Source: Actinomycetes bacterium (lineage in GTDB: Bacteria; Actinomycetota; Actinomycetes; Actinomycetales; Dermatophilaceae). From it: a stretch of 64,000 nucleotides of DNA. The stretch covers positions 1 to 64,000 of the forward strand of contig JAKOPT010000098.1 of NCBI GenBank assembly GCA_029778715.1, in the 5' to 3' direction. The stretch's first letter is position 1. The number at the start of each line of letters is the position of its first letter. The notes below the pieces were generated by a model that was not told the origin of the DNA, did not search any database, and saw nothing but the letters and a program-made list of their open reading frames with translations. The position numbers were made by a program, and so were the translations under genes. Below are positions 31,101-38,317 of this stretch, piece by piece.

Positions 31101-33861
31101 GCAGCAGCGCGGTGGCGAGGTGCACGTCGGGGGCGGTCCGTTGCTGGGCGAGGAAGATCCGGAAGACCGCCTCCTCCAGGGCCGGGGTGCGGTCGAGGTC
31201 GGCGGCTGTGGCGGGATCGAGGTGGGGGCGGCCGTAGTGGCGCAGCACCCTCGCGAGTTTGGCGCGGAAGGCCTCCGGCAGGCCGCCGCGGTCGGGATCG
31301 AGGCTTTGCAGGTAGGTGTGGAAGTGCTCGCGCGGGCTGTGGACCTCGTGGTCGACGTGTTCGTCGGCGCCGACCGGCCGGTTGCGGGAGAGTTCGGCGA
31401 AGTCCGCGAAGGTGTCGAGGAGGGCGAGTTCGCAGTCCCGGGGCGTGCTGCCTGCGGTGGGGTCGGGGCTGGCGATTCGTATGCCGCGTTCGGCGAGGTA
31501 GCCGCGCACGAGCGACTCGCCCTCGTCGGGTTCGACGTCGTAGCCCAGGAGCATCGCGGTGAGGTCGGCACAGTAGTTGGTGAGGTCGGCACAGTAGTCG
31601 GTGCGGTCGGCACAGTAGTCGTCGAATGCGCGCTGCCCCGCCGCTGCGTCCGTTAACAATCGACCAATAGGTGGGTTGTGAACGCCCTGGTCCGTCAACA
31701 ATCCACCAATAGGTGGGTTGTGAACGCCCTGGTCCGTCAACAATCCACCTATTGGTCGATTGTGTACATCGGGGGCGGCGGGTTCGGTGGGTTCGTCGGA
31801 CTCGTCGGGTTCGCCTGGTTCGCTGGGTTCGGCGGACTCGTCGGTTTCACCCGCGGGAAGCGGCTCGATGCGCAACAGCGGGGCGCCCGTCTCAACTTGG
31901 GCGCCGACGCTCACCTGCAGGTCGCGGACCACGCCCCGCGCCGGCGCAACGAGCACGGTCTCCATCTTCATCGACTCCAGCACGAGGACCGGCGCCCCCT
32001 CCTCGACCACGGCACCCTCGGCGAGCGGGGTCGCGACGACCAGGGCCGGGGCCGGCGAGCGCACCACCCCACCCTCGTCGCGACCGACCCGATGGGTCAC
32101 CCCGTCGACCTCGACGAGCTGCGTGGCGCCATGAGTGGCCGTGACGAGCCGGTAGGTGCGCCCGGCGTGCTGGAGGCGGCTGGTCGCAGGAGTGAGGCGT
32201 TCGAGGCTGACGTCGAGGGTTGCCGACGGAGCCGCCCCACCCTCGGCCGCAATGGCCACCCGGTAGCGCTGCGGCCCCAGCCGCCAGACCGTCACTCGGT
32301 ATGCCGTCCCGCGCAGCGTGAGCGTCACCGCCTGTCCGACCCGGTGCTGCACCTGCGGGCGGCCGCCGCGCGCGGTCTCCATCAGCCGATCCCGCTCGGC
32401 GGCCTCTTGAACCAGGTAGGTCTCGATGCCAGCGACCGCCACGGCAATTCCGCTGTCCCGGTGCCCGACGAGGCGCCCCTCGCCGCGGACCCGATCGATC
32501 CATCCGGTGTCGGCGGTGCCGTCGATGACCTCGGGCTGGTCGAGCAGGTCGAGCAGGAACGACTTGTTCGTCGCGCCACCCTCGATGACGACGGTCGTTT
32601 CCGTGAGGGCCCGCCGGAGCCGGGCCAAGGCCTGCGCCCGCGTCGGGCCCCAGGCGATGATCTTGGCGATCATCGAGTCGAAGTCGGCGGGGATGAGGTC
32701 GCCCTCGGCGACCCCGGTGTCGACCCGGATGCCCGGCCCACTCGGCAGGTCGAGCAGGGCGATCCGGCCCGGGCTCGGCGCGAAGTCGCGGTCGGGGTCC
32801 TCGGCGTTGAGGCGCGCCTCGACGGCGTGCCCACGGGCCTGGGGCCGCTCCCCCTCGAGCCGCCCACCGGCACCGACATGCAACTGGAGCGCGACCAGGT
32901 CGGTCGCGGTCACCTCCTCGGTGATCGGGTGCTCGACCTGCAGGCGGGTGTTCACCTCGAGGAAGGCAAAGGTGCCGTCCTGGGGACGGAAGAGGAACTC
33001 GACAGTGGCGGCACCGGCATACCCGACGGCGAGCGCGAGTCTCTCGGCACTCTCGGTGAGGGTGCGTGCCTGCTCGGCCGTCATGACCGGGGAGGCGGAC
33101 TCCTCGATGACCTTTTGGTTGCGGCGTTGGATCGTGCAGTCGCGCACGCCGATGGCCCACGCGGTGCCCCGGCCGTCGGCGATGACCTGGACCTCGACGT
33201 GGCGGGCGCCGGTGACGAGGCGCTCCAGGAAGACCACGCCCGACCCGAAGGCGCGCTGGGCCTCGTCGCGGGTGAGGGTGTACGCGGCGGTGAGGTCGGC
33301 GTCGCTGGTGACCGTCCGGATGCCGCGCCCGCCGCCGCCTGCGGTGGCCTTGAGCATGAGTGGGTAGCCAATGGTCCGGGCGGCGGCGAGCGCGTCGTCG
33401 AGGGTGTCGACGCCGCCGCGACTCCAGGGGGCGACGGGCACGCCGACGCTTTCGGCGAGGAGTTTGGAGCCGATCTTGTCGCCGAGTTGGCGCATGGCGG
33501 CTGGGCTGGGGCCGATGAAGGTCACCCCCATGCGGGCGCAGAGGTCGGCGAAGGCGGCATCCTCGGCGACGAAACCCCAACCGACCCAGGCGGCGTCGGC
33601 GTTGGTTTCGCGCAGCGCTTTCTCGAGGCGGGCGTGGTCGAGATAGGGACGGTCGGCCGCCGGGCCGAGTTCGTATGCCGTGTCCGCCTCGCGCACGAAC
33701 ATCGCGGTCCGCTCGGCCTCGGTGTGGAGGGCGATGATCTCGATGCGGTGCCCGTCGCCACTCGGGGCTGCGGCCGCGGCGTTGAGGTCGCGGACGGCGT
33801 GGATGAGCCGCATCGCGGCCTCACCCCGGTTGACGATCGCGACGCGAGAGAACTTCGGCAC
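28108..33861 (-). CDS. Single-chain biotin-dependent acyl-CoA carboxylase (BC-BCCP-CT)
   Basis: A 1917-residue carboxylase. Order: biotin carboxylase (residues 1-460; ATP-grasp TAGGGGRGIR, EVNTRLQVEHPITEE), a linker, the biotinyl domain with Lys632 in ESMKMET, a repeat-filled linker (about 665-770), a central helical region, and a carboxyltransferase (about 1330-1910; SGTENMDAVARALKRI, GGYDRVMGPNGQAQYW). This resembles eukaryotic-type acetyl-CoA carboxylases and the actinobacterial 'fused acetyl/propionyl-CoA carboxylase' proteins. The acyl substrate is not proven. Start is GTG 33861. The linker carries three 14-residue repeats (VHNPPIGGLLTDQG type, 31648-31766) and three 7-residue repeats (DYCADLT type, 31561-31622), all in frame. 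Intact, with no partner subunit genes nearby. Confidence 0.92.
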   Translation of the reverse strand: MPKFSRVAIVNRGEAAMRLIHAVRDLNAAAAAPSGDGHRIEIIALHTEAERTAMFVREADTAYELGPAADRPYLDHARLEKALRETNADAAWVGWGFVAEDAAFADLCARMGVTFIGPSPAAMRQLGDKIGSKLLAESVGVPVAPWSRGGVDTLDDALAAARTIGYPLMLKATAGGGGRGIRTVTSDADLTAAYTLTRDEAQRAFGSGVVFLERLVTGARHVEVQVIADGRGTAWAIGVRDCTIQRRNQKVIEESASPVMTAEQARTLTESAERLALAVGYAGAATVEFLFRPQDGTFAFLEVNTRLQVEHPITEEVTATDLVALQLHVGAGGRLEGERPQARGHAVEARLNAEDPDRDFAPSPGRIALLDLPSGPGIRVDTGVAEGDLIPADFDSMIAKIIAWGPTRAQALARLRRALTETTVVIEGGATNKSFLLDLLDQPEVIDGTADTGWIDRVRGEGRLVGHRDSGIAVAVAGIETYLVQEAAERDRLMETARGGRPQVQHRVGQAVTLTLRGTAYRVTVWRLGPQRYRVAIAAEGGAAPSATLDVSLERLTPATSRLQHAGRTYRLVTATHGATQLVEVDGVTHRVGRDEGGVVRSPAPALVVATPLAEGAVVEEGAPVLVLESMKMETVLVAPARGVVRDLQVSVGAQVETGAPLLRIEPLPAGETDESAEPSEPGEPDESDEPTEPAAPDVHNRPIGGLLTDQGVHNPPIGGLLTDQGVHNPPIGRLLTDAAAGQRAFDDYCADRTDYCADLTNYCADLTAMLLGYDVEPDEGESLVRGYLAERGIRIASPDPTAGSTPRDCELALLDTFADFAELSRNRPVGADEHVDHEVHSPREHFHTYLQSLDPDRGGLPEAFRAKLARVLRHYGRPHLDPATAADLDRTPALEEAVFRIFLAQQRTAPDVHLATALLRTWIGEAPPAGESATRARDVLDRLVVATQVRFPVVGELARSVLFRWFDQPHMDATRVAVLAEVGPEIEALTQVPAGPDRAARLDRLAQIPEPIATFLGERLRRGIPESEPMLAVLIRRHYHEHGLGETREYAAGGRPCAAVDYVLDGRASHLVSTVGRFDELTADSELAHTLAEQIAARPAGSEGVLDLYLEWPEAPLDADARTAALGERLAALPVAHEVRRVAVGIIAGSERGIGYATFRPDPSPAGALVEDRPVRDVHPMVGRRLNLWRLRDFDLTRLEAPADVVLLHARAHANPTDERLVALAQVRQFGVVRDADGAIVALPHLERAIASCLEGIRRVRAARGGAGARLDFNEVWLHVWPPVSSDLDQLTALAGRIAPLTAGAGIEELRIEGRVIRSDGSLTPLVACFSAQPGTGVVVSIEEPPTAPLAPLDTYAEKVMRARRRGLVYPYELVSLVAGPGGSAAEYDLDERGVLVPVDRPYGRNEAGIICGVVSTPTARHPEGIHRVLLCGDPLQNLGAVAAPECDRIVAALDLAEEIGVPVEWFALSAGARIAMDSGTENMDAVARALKRIVEFTQAGGEINVVVAGINVGAQPYWNAEATMLMHTKGILVMTPESAMVLTGKQSLDFSGGVSAEDNFGIGGYDRVMGPNGQAQYWAKDLAEASAILLAHYEHSYAAPGELGPRPAPTSDPHDRDVTAYRHDPVDSGFTTVGDIFAAATNPERKKAFSIRTLMRAVSDQDHPMLERWAGMADAGTSVVTDAHLGGMPVCLVGIESRAVARRGFPPADGPQTLTAGTLFPRSSKKTARAINAASGNRPLVVLANLSGFDGSPESMRALQLEYGAEIGRAVVNFVGRIVFVVVSRYHGGAFVVFSKALNPGMRVLAVEGSFASVIGGAPAAAVVFAREVDARTAADPRVASLTREVASAHGARRAALVTELAAVRSSVRAEVLGLVAAEFDAIHSIHRAVEVGSVDAVIPASALRPAIIDALRED
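31561..31622 (-). repeat. Three 21-bp tandem repeats inside the carboxylase linker
   Basis: The unit GGTCGGCACAGTAGTC plus five variable bases occurs three times (period 21 bp), encoding DYCADRT, DYCADLT and NYCADLT in frame. It directly follows (in translation order) the 42-bp palindromic repeats and so extends the same interdomain linker. Confidence 0.88.
31648..31766. repeat. 42-bp palindromic repeat units (family 4) in frame inside the carboxylase gene
   Basis: Two and a half 42-bp units. The core of unit 1 is CAATCGACCAATAGGTGG and of unit 3 CAATCCACCTATTGGTCG; unit 3 is close to the reverse complement of unit 1, because the core is an imperfect palindrome flanked by GTCAA/TTGTG ends. 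The minus-strand reading frame stays open and gives VHNRPIGGLLTDQG, VHNPPIGGLLTDQG and VHNPPIGRLLTD. The same core and the same 42-bp period occur in nuoK at 52653-52744. Confidence 0.92.
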
Positions 33862-33997
33862 TGATTGAGGGTCGCATGTGATCTAGGTAACGCGCGAGTA
33901 ACCGGCTGCGGCGGCGCGCCGGGGCTTGCGGGGTAGTTCGGTGGCTTGCGGGGTGGTTCGGGGGCTTGCGGGGGCGGTTCAGGTGAGTTGGCGCGGT

Positions 33998-34078
33998 GGT
34001 TCAGGTGGGAAAGGGGCACTTCGCACCCGGACATTTCGGGTGCGAAGTGGACGGTGGGCGGTTCAGGCGGGAAAGGGG
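33998..34078. repeat. Palindromic element, family 2 copy B
   Basis: The stem CACTTCGCACCC (34017-34028) pairs with 34038-34049, 12 bp perfect, and the outer parts GGTTCAGGTGGGAAAGG and GGTTCAGGCGGGAAAGG match copies at 24080 and 46480 in inverted sense. It lies in the 293-bp divergent spacer between the carboxylase and the Hsp70-like gene, a promoter region rather than a terminator site. The left part of this spacer (33905-33985) is G-rich with short direct repeats of GGGGCTTGCGGGG type. Confidence 0.85.
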
Positions 34079-34154
34079 TGAAAGGTGGGGCGCGACACGC
34101 GGGGGGTTCGGTGCGGGTTCGGCGCGGGATGGGTGCGCGGCATAGCCTCGAGGC

Positions 34155-35732
34155 ATGCACTTGGGTTTGGACTTTGGGACCACGTTCACCGTCGTCGCGC
34201 ATGTCGATCGTGGCAACTACCCGGTGGTGAGCTTCTACGACGCCGACGGGGAGGCCCACGACCGCTTCCCAAGTGTGGTCGCGCAGGAGGGGGACGCGCT
34301 CGTCTTCGGCTTTGCCGCCGTGGCTGCGGCCCCGCGCGGCGCACCCCTTGTGCGCTCCTTCAAAAGGGCCTTGGCCGACCCTGGGGTACAAGCAGATTCG
34401 CTCCTGCGCGTGGGCTCCCTCGAGGTGCCGATGCTCGAGCTGCTCGTCGGCTACTTCACGGCCGTGCGCGAGGCGCTGGCCACCTCTTCGACCCTGGAAG
34501 GCACCCTCGGTGACGAGTGCCCGCGGACTGTGCTCGGCATACCGGCCCAGGCCCACAGCGCCCAGCGGCTGCTCACGATCGAGGGGTGCCGACGTGCGGG
34601 GTTCGATGTCGTTGCCCTTGTCAACGAACCTTCGGCCGCGAGTTTCGAGTTCGCCCACCGGCAGGCACGCTCGATCAGTTCGCGGCGCAACGTTGTCGTC
34701 GTCTACGACCTCGGTGGGGGCACGTTCGACGCCTCGCTCGTCAGTCTGGAGGGGACCAGCCACGAGGTGCTTGACTCGTTCGGGATCAACCGGCTCGGCG
34801 GCGACGACATCGACGAGGCGTTCGCGCGAGCCGCGCTGCGGGTCGCCGGGGCCGAGCCGGCCGCGGTGCCGGGAGCGGCGTGGGAGGCGCTGATCGCCGA
34901 ATGCCGCGACGCCAAGGAACGCCTCACCCCGCAGACCCGCCGGGTCGCCATCGAGGTGCCCGGTACCGCTGGTGGGGACGACCCGGACGAGGCGCCCACG
35001 ACCCTGGTCACCGTGCCGGTGACCGACCTCAACGGGGCGGCCACGCCCCTGGTCGAGGCGACGATCGAGGCGATGACGCCGTTGCTGCCCGACGAGGAAA
35101 CCCTCGACGGGGTCGCCGGCATCTATCTCGTCGGCGGGGCCAGCGCCCTCCCGCTCGTGCCGCGGCTGCTGCGCGAACGCTTCGGTCGGCGCGTTCACCG
35201 CTCGCCGCTGCCGAGCGCGTCGACCGCCGTGGGGTTGGCGATCGTCGCCGACCCCGAGGCGGGGTTCTCGCTGACCGATCGGCTCTCGCGCGGGTTCGGG
35301 GTGTTCCGGGAGATGGGTGCGGGCGAAGCGATTTCGTTCGACCCGCTCCTCGATCGGCGACTGGTCCACGTGCGCTCCGAGGCGGGCGCCGCGACCGGCT
35401 CAGGTGCCGACGAAGAGGTCGTCATCACCCGCCGCTACCAAGCCGCCCACAACGTCGGTTGGTTCCGGTTCGTCGAGTACTCGACGATGGACGCCGACGG
35501 CGTGCCGCGTGGTGACCTATCCCCCCGGGGAGAGATCGTGTTCCCGTTCGAGGATGCGTTGCAGGCGGATTCGGATGACGCGGCAGTGCGCGGGGTGCCC
35601 GTCGAGCGCCGCGGCGAGGGCCATCTCATCGAGGAGCGGTATGCCGTGTCCCCCTCGGGCATCATCGCCGCGACCATCACCGACCTGACGACCGGATACC
35701 GGCAGGAGGCCCGGCTCGCGGCCACCGCCTGA
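34155..35732 (+). CDS. Hsp70 family protein (DnaK-like ATPase domain)
   Basis: A 525-residue protein with an actin-like ATPase fold: phosphate-1 motif LGLDFGTTFT at the N-terminus, phosphate-2 VYDLGGGTFDASLVSL near residue 185, and adenosine motif IYLVGGASALPLVPRLL near 320. EPSAASFEF corresponds to the DnaK EPTAAALAY region. The C-terminal 150 residues do not look like the canonical peptide-binding domain and no helical lid is visible, so this is an Hsp70-related protein, not DnaK. No grpE or dnaJ gene is near. Start ATG 34155. The client or role is unknown. Confidence 0.88.
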   Translation: MHLGLDFGTTFTVVAHVDRGNYPVVSFYDADGEAHDRFPSVVAQEGDALVFGFAAVAAAPRGAPLVRSFKRALADPGVQADSLLRVGSLEVPMLELLVGYFTAVREALATSSTLEGTLGDECPRTVLGIPAQAHSAQRLLTIEGCRRAGFDVVALVNEPSAASFEFAHRQARSISSRRNVVVVYDLGGGTFDASLVSLEGTSHEVLDSFGINRLGGDDIDEAFARAALRVAGAEPAAVPGAAWEALIAECRDAKERLTPQTRRVAIEVPGTAGGDDPDEAPTTLVTVPVTDLNGAATPLVEATIEAMTPLLPDEETLDGVAGIYLVGGASALPLVPRLLRERFGRRVHRSPLPSASTAVGLAIVADPEAGFSLTDRLSRGFGVFREMGAGEAISFDPLLDRRLVHVRSEAGAATGSGADEEVVITRRYQAAHNVGWFRFVEYSTMDADGVPRGDLSPRGEIVFPFEDALQADSDDAAVRGVPVERRGEGHLIEERYAVSPSGIIAATITDLTTGYRQEARLAATA

Positions 35733-36060
35733 TTCGGCTCGCAGCCCTCGTCGGGCCGGCCGTGTGCGCCCGCCAAGGCTGTCCACATGACCCAAGCGGG
35801 GCGCGGTAGCCCGCGCTCGGGCCCTCGAGGGAGCGAGACTCGCCGTTCACCCACGGGCGCAACGGCGAGTCTCGCTCCTTCGATGCGGCGTCCGCCGCGG
35901 CGCGAGAGGGATCGCGGCATCCCTCGTCGGCGGCCCCGCTCTGGTGGTGGATCGTCCGGGTCCCAACCCAGACGATCCACCACGAGAGCCGGGCGGGGCG
36001 GCATACTCGATTGATGGCACCCTCAGGTATGCCGCTAAAGCCTGCGTCGACTCGTCGCGC
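35733..36060. other. 328-bp convergent spacer with two strong hairpins; no gene seen
   Basis: Between the Hsp70-like and AbiEii-like stops there is no ORF I can support. It holds the family 3 palindrome (35830-35878), a separate 13-bp perfect hairpin with arms GTGGTGGATCGTC (35944-35956) and 35971-35983, and two GTATGCCG-type octamers (about 36000 and 36024). The hairpins could terminate both flanking transcripts. Confidence 0.65.
35830..35878. repeat. Palindromic element, family 3 copy B
   Basis: Arms GGAGCGAGACTCGCCGTT (35830-35847) and its exact complement (35861-35878) with a 13-base loop. Followed by CTTCGATG, matching the TTCGAT end of copy A at 28005-28065. Confidence 0.87.
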
Positions 36061-36549
36061 CTAGGTCAAGAGTTCCTGGCGACCGAAATGCTCGGCGAGG
36101 CGGTCTACGTCGACGAAATCACGCGCGGCCGCACGATCGAAAAGGGCAATCACTTTACGTCCAACAAGATCGCGCGCAGGCAGCGTGGGACCGACCTGTG
36201 TGAGTATCGGCGCGGACGTGGGGCTTGCGTCCACGGCCAGGTCAACGAGCACCTTGCCCTCCCCAAGGATCATCAACCGCCGAAAGCCGTCCGCCACGCG
36301 CACCCGCGACACACGCCAGCCGCGGGCCTCTGCAGCACCTATGAGCGCTTGTTCAGCGGCATCCACCCCTCCACTACCCGGCGAGGTGAATAGATCCAGG
36401 TCCTGAGTGGGGCGATTGGTCAGACCCAGTGCGACCAGCGCGGCGCCCCCGGCCAGCACGAAGCCGCGGCTCTCCTGAAGTTCAAGAAAGAGCCTGGCAA
36501 CTTCGATCTGAAACTCAGTCAAGGGAACATCAGACTCAAGCGGCTTCAT
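36061..36549 (-). CDS. AbiEii-like nucleotidyltransferase toxin
   Basis: A 162-residue protein of the nucleotidyltransferase superfamily (AbiEii/AbiGii type). It contains FVLAGGAALVALGL followed by RPTQDLDLF, the GG...DLD catalytic core of minimal nucleotidyltransferases, and later VLVDLAVD as a candidate third acidic position. In AbiE-type systems this protein is the toxin. The gene overlaps its upstream HTH partner by 14 bp (start ATG 36549, partner stop at 36536); GTG 36555 is an alternative. Codon use is less GC-biased than the neighbours, which fits mobile defence or addiction cargo. Confidence 0.78.
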   Translation of the reverse strand: MKPLESDVPLTEFQIEVARLFLELQESRGFVLAGGAALVALGLTNRPTQDLDLFTSPGSGGVDAAEQALIGAAEARGWRVSRVRVADGFRRLMILGEGKVLVDLAVDASPTSAPILTQVGPTLPARDLVGRKVIALFDRAAARDFVDVDRLAEHFGRQELLT

Positions 36550-37075
36550 GGACACCCGCTCGATCCCCGTCGCACTCCCGAGTAAGAACCGCCTCCCACG
36601 CAGCGCGCAACTCGGCCGACAGGATAAGGTCCGGCCACAGGTCAATGAGTAGGGCGCCATCCACGTATCGCTCGATATCAGTGCCAGCCCCCTCACGCAA
36701 CACCATTTCGTAAACACGAGCTCGATCATCTCGTTCTCGCATCCGAAATACACGCTCCGGCTGCGACCAATTGATCGCCAAGGGGAGAGCGACGTCTGCC
36801 AACGCTCTCCCAGGCGGCAACTGCGGCAGTCGATCGGGCACCTGATAGCGCTGGCCGTGGGCGCCCATGACTTCGTGGAAGACGAGGCGGGGGGAGACCG
36901 TGACCTGGAAACCCAGCGCGTTGAGGAGTCTGCTCAGCGTGTCCAGCGAAGGCGACTTCCGGCCATTTTCGTATGCCGAGATGGCGGTTCGAGACGTGCC
37001 GGCGCGGCGCGCCAACTCCGACTGGCTGATCCCAGCGACCTTGCGCGCCTGCTCGAGCAAGGACTTGTCTTCCAT
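36536..37075 (-). CDS. XRE-family HTH antitoxin/regulator
   Basis: A 179-residue protein with an N-terminal XRE helix-turn-helix (LLEQARKVAGISQSELARRAGTSRTAISAYENGRKSP, residues 5-41) and a C-terminal domain of unknown fold. It overlaps the AbiEii-like gene, the usual antitoxin-first order. Start ATG 37075 (MEDKSLLEQ) is preceded by CTGGAGCC; ATG 37093 (MTYPGAMEDK) is also possible but would begin only 3 bases from the putative operator at 37096-37111. It probably represses its own operon. Confidence 0.8.
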   Translation of the reverse strand: MEDKSLLEQARKVAGISQSELARRAGTSRTAISAYENGRKSPSLDTLSRLLNALGFQVTVSPRLVFHEVMGAHGQRYQVPDRLPQLPPGRALADVALPLAINWSQPERVFRMRERDDRARVYEMVLREGAGTDIERYVDGALLIDLWPDLILSAELRAAWEAVLTRECDGDRAGVHEAA

Positions 37076-37095
37076 GGCTCCAGGGTAGGTCATCA

Positions 37096-37111
37096 GTATC
37101 TGATTGGATAC
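37096..37111. promoter_or_regulatory. Candidate operator of the XRE/AbiEii module
   Basis: GTATCTGATTGGATAC is an inverted repeat (GTATC, 6-base spacer, GATAC) just upstream of the XRE gene. Its TATC...GATA form recalls HipB-type operators bound by XRE regulators. It overlaps an AT-richer promoter-like stretch. Binding by the adjacent XRE protein is inference. Confidence 0.5.
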
Positions 37112-37398
37112 CTCTCGCGCTTCGATGCCCGCCTTCGGCGACAAGACCTCCGGCCCGCTCGGGCGCTGTGCGCCGCGCCATGAACCGCAGCAGGTAGGGA
37201 TACGGGCGGGCATTTCGGTCATGGAGCCACTCGGCATCCACCCGTTCAGCATGCCCTGTGACGTCCTGTGAGCACTCCCGGCCCACCCTTGCTCGGCACG
37301 GGCGCGAGTTCCTCACCGACCGGCGATACTCGTTCGCACCACGGCGAAGGCCCCTGACCAGGGGTTTTTCCCGGGTCAGGGGCCTTCATGCACATGCG
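37112..37398. other. Spacer between the TA module and tRNA-Tyr
   Basis: No supported gene in this 287-bp stretch. One minus-strand frame reads ERVDAEWLHDRNARPYPYLL near 37195-37255, which could be a remnant of coding sequence, but no family is recognised. A strong hairpin occupies its right end (37355-37387). I found no repeat of the tRNA 3' end that would mark an attachment site. Confidence 0.45.
37355..37387 (-). terminator. Terminator-like hairpin downstream of tRNA-Tyr
   Basis: Arms GAAGGCCCCTGACC and GGTCAGGGGCCTTC, perfect over 14 bp, about a dozen bases beyond the tRNA 3' end on the minus strand. The loop contains GGTTTTTCCC. No T-run follows on the minus strand. Coordinates are approximate within a few bases. 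Confidence 0.7.
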
Positions 37399-37479
37399 TG
37401 GCGGGTGAAGGATTCGAACCTTCGTAGCTTTCGCGACGGATTTACAGTCCGCTCCCATTGGCCGCTCGGGCAACCCGCC
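37399..37479 (-). tRNA. tRNA-Tyr (anticodon GTA)
   Basis: Class II tRNA of 81 nt on the minus strand. The acceptor stem GGCGGGT pairs with ACCCGCC, with discriminator A at 37399. The anticodon loop reads CTGTAAA with anticodon GTA; the T arm contains GGTTCGAATCC and a long variable arm is present. CCA is not encoded. It stands between the toxin-antitoxin module and yajQ. Tyrosine tRNAs are common insertion points for mobile DNA, but no integrase gene is nearby. Confidence 0.96.
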
Positions 37480-37592
37480 GGGTGCGCATGGAAGGATAGC
37501 AAGCCCACGGCATACAACCCAATCCGTGCCCACCGACCGAATCAGCCGTTCACTCTCACGACCTTGACTCCCGACCACGGAAGGCGACCCAG

Positions 37593-38087
37593 ATGGCCGA
37601 CAGCAGTTTCGACATCGTCAGCAAGTACGACAAGCAGGAGGTCGCCAACGCCGTCAACACCGCGGCCAAGGAGATCGCCAACCGCTATGACTTCAAGGGC
37701 GTCGGCGCCTCCGTGCGCCTGTCGGGCGAGTCGATCGCGATGGAGGCCAACTCCGAGGAACGCTGCAAGGCCGTGCTCGATGTGGTCCAGACCTGGTTGG
37801 TCAAGCGCGGCGTCTCGCTCAAGCACCTCGACGTGCCCGAGGCCGGGCCGCGGGTGTCGGGCAAGGAGTACAAACTCGACGTGCCGCTCAAGATGGGCCT
37901 CACCACCGAGAACGCCAAGAAGATCGCCAAACTCATCCGTGACGAGGGGCCGCGCTCGGTCAAGACCCAGATCCAGGGCGACGAGTTGCGGGTGACGAGC
38001 AAGAGCCGCGACGATCTGCAGGCCGTCCAGCGGCTCGTCAAGGAGGCCGACCTCGACGTGGCGGTGCAGTTCGCCAACTACCGCTGA
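37593..38087 (+). CDS. YajQ family protein (nucleotide/c-di-GMP binding)
   Basis: YajQ-family proteins have two tandem ferredoxin-like folds and bind nucleotides; some bind cyclic di-GMP and control transcription. The 164-residue product starts MADSSFDIVSKYDKQEVANAVNTA, has the typical NRYDFKG motif and LKMGLTTENAKKIAKLIRDEG, and ends VAVQFANYR; length and sequence match the family throughout. GAAGGCGACCC precedes the ATG 37593 and gives a suitable ribosome binding site. It carries no GTATGCCG octamer but is otherwise native in codon use. Confidence 0.95.
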   Translation: MADSSFDIVSKYDKQEVANAVNTAAKEIANRYDFKGVGASVRLSGESIAMEANSEERCKAVLDVVQTWLVKRGVSLKHLDVPEAGPRVSGKEYKLDVPLKMGLTTENAKKIAKLIRDEGPRSVKTQIQGDELRVTSKSRDDLQAVQRLVKEADLDVAVQFANYR

Positions 38088-38317
38088 CCACGGTCCAGGC
38101 GGCACTGGTGGAGCCCCATTCCCACCTCATCTCCTCTTATGCCGTCACGGCCCCTGGGCTTCCTCTACGTCGGTCTCTTGTCGCTCGTGACCCGCACGGC
38201 GCTCCTGGCCGGCACCGATTCGGTCGGAACTCGCGCTCCTTCAAGTTCAGGCCCTATCCTCGATCCGCTATGTCTGGCGACTTGAGCCGACACCAAGGAG
38301 CCGACGAGGGGACGTAA

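Noticed and set aside
31648..31766. CRISPR array
   Set aside because: Units are contiguous 42-bp repeats without unique spacers, lie inside an open frame, and no cas genes are in the window. The same holds for 52653-52744.
36000..37480. Attachment sites around tRNA-Tyr
   Set aside because: I looked for a direct repeat of the tRNA 3' end near the edges of both suspected islands and found none; no integrase or recombinase gene is in the window.
38088..38317. A precursor peptide gene before the ABC exporter
   Set aside because: The only frame there (69 codons from GTG 38108) lacks a ribosome binding site, leader-like sequence or Gly-Gly/Cys-rich core, so a peptide natural product cluster is not supported.
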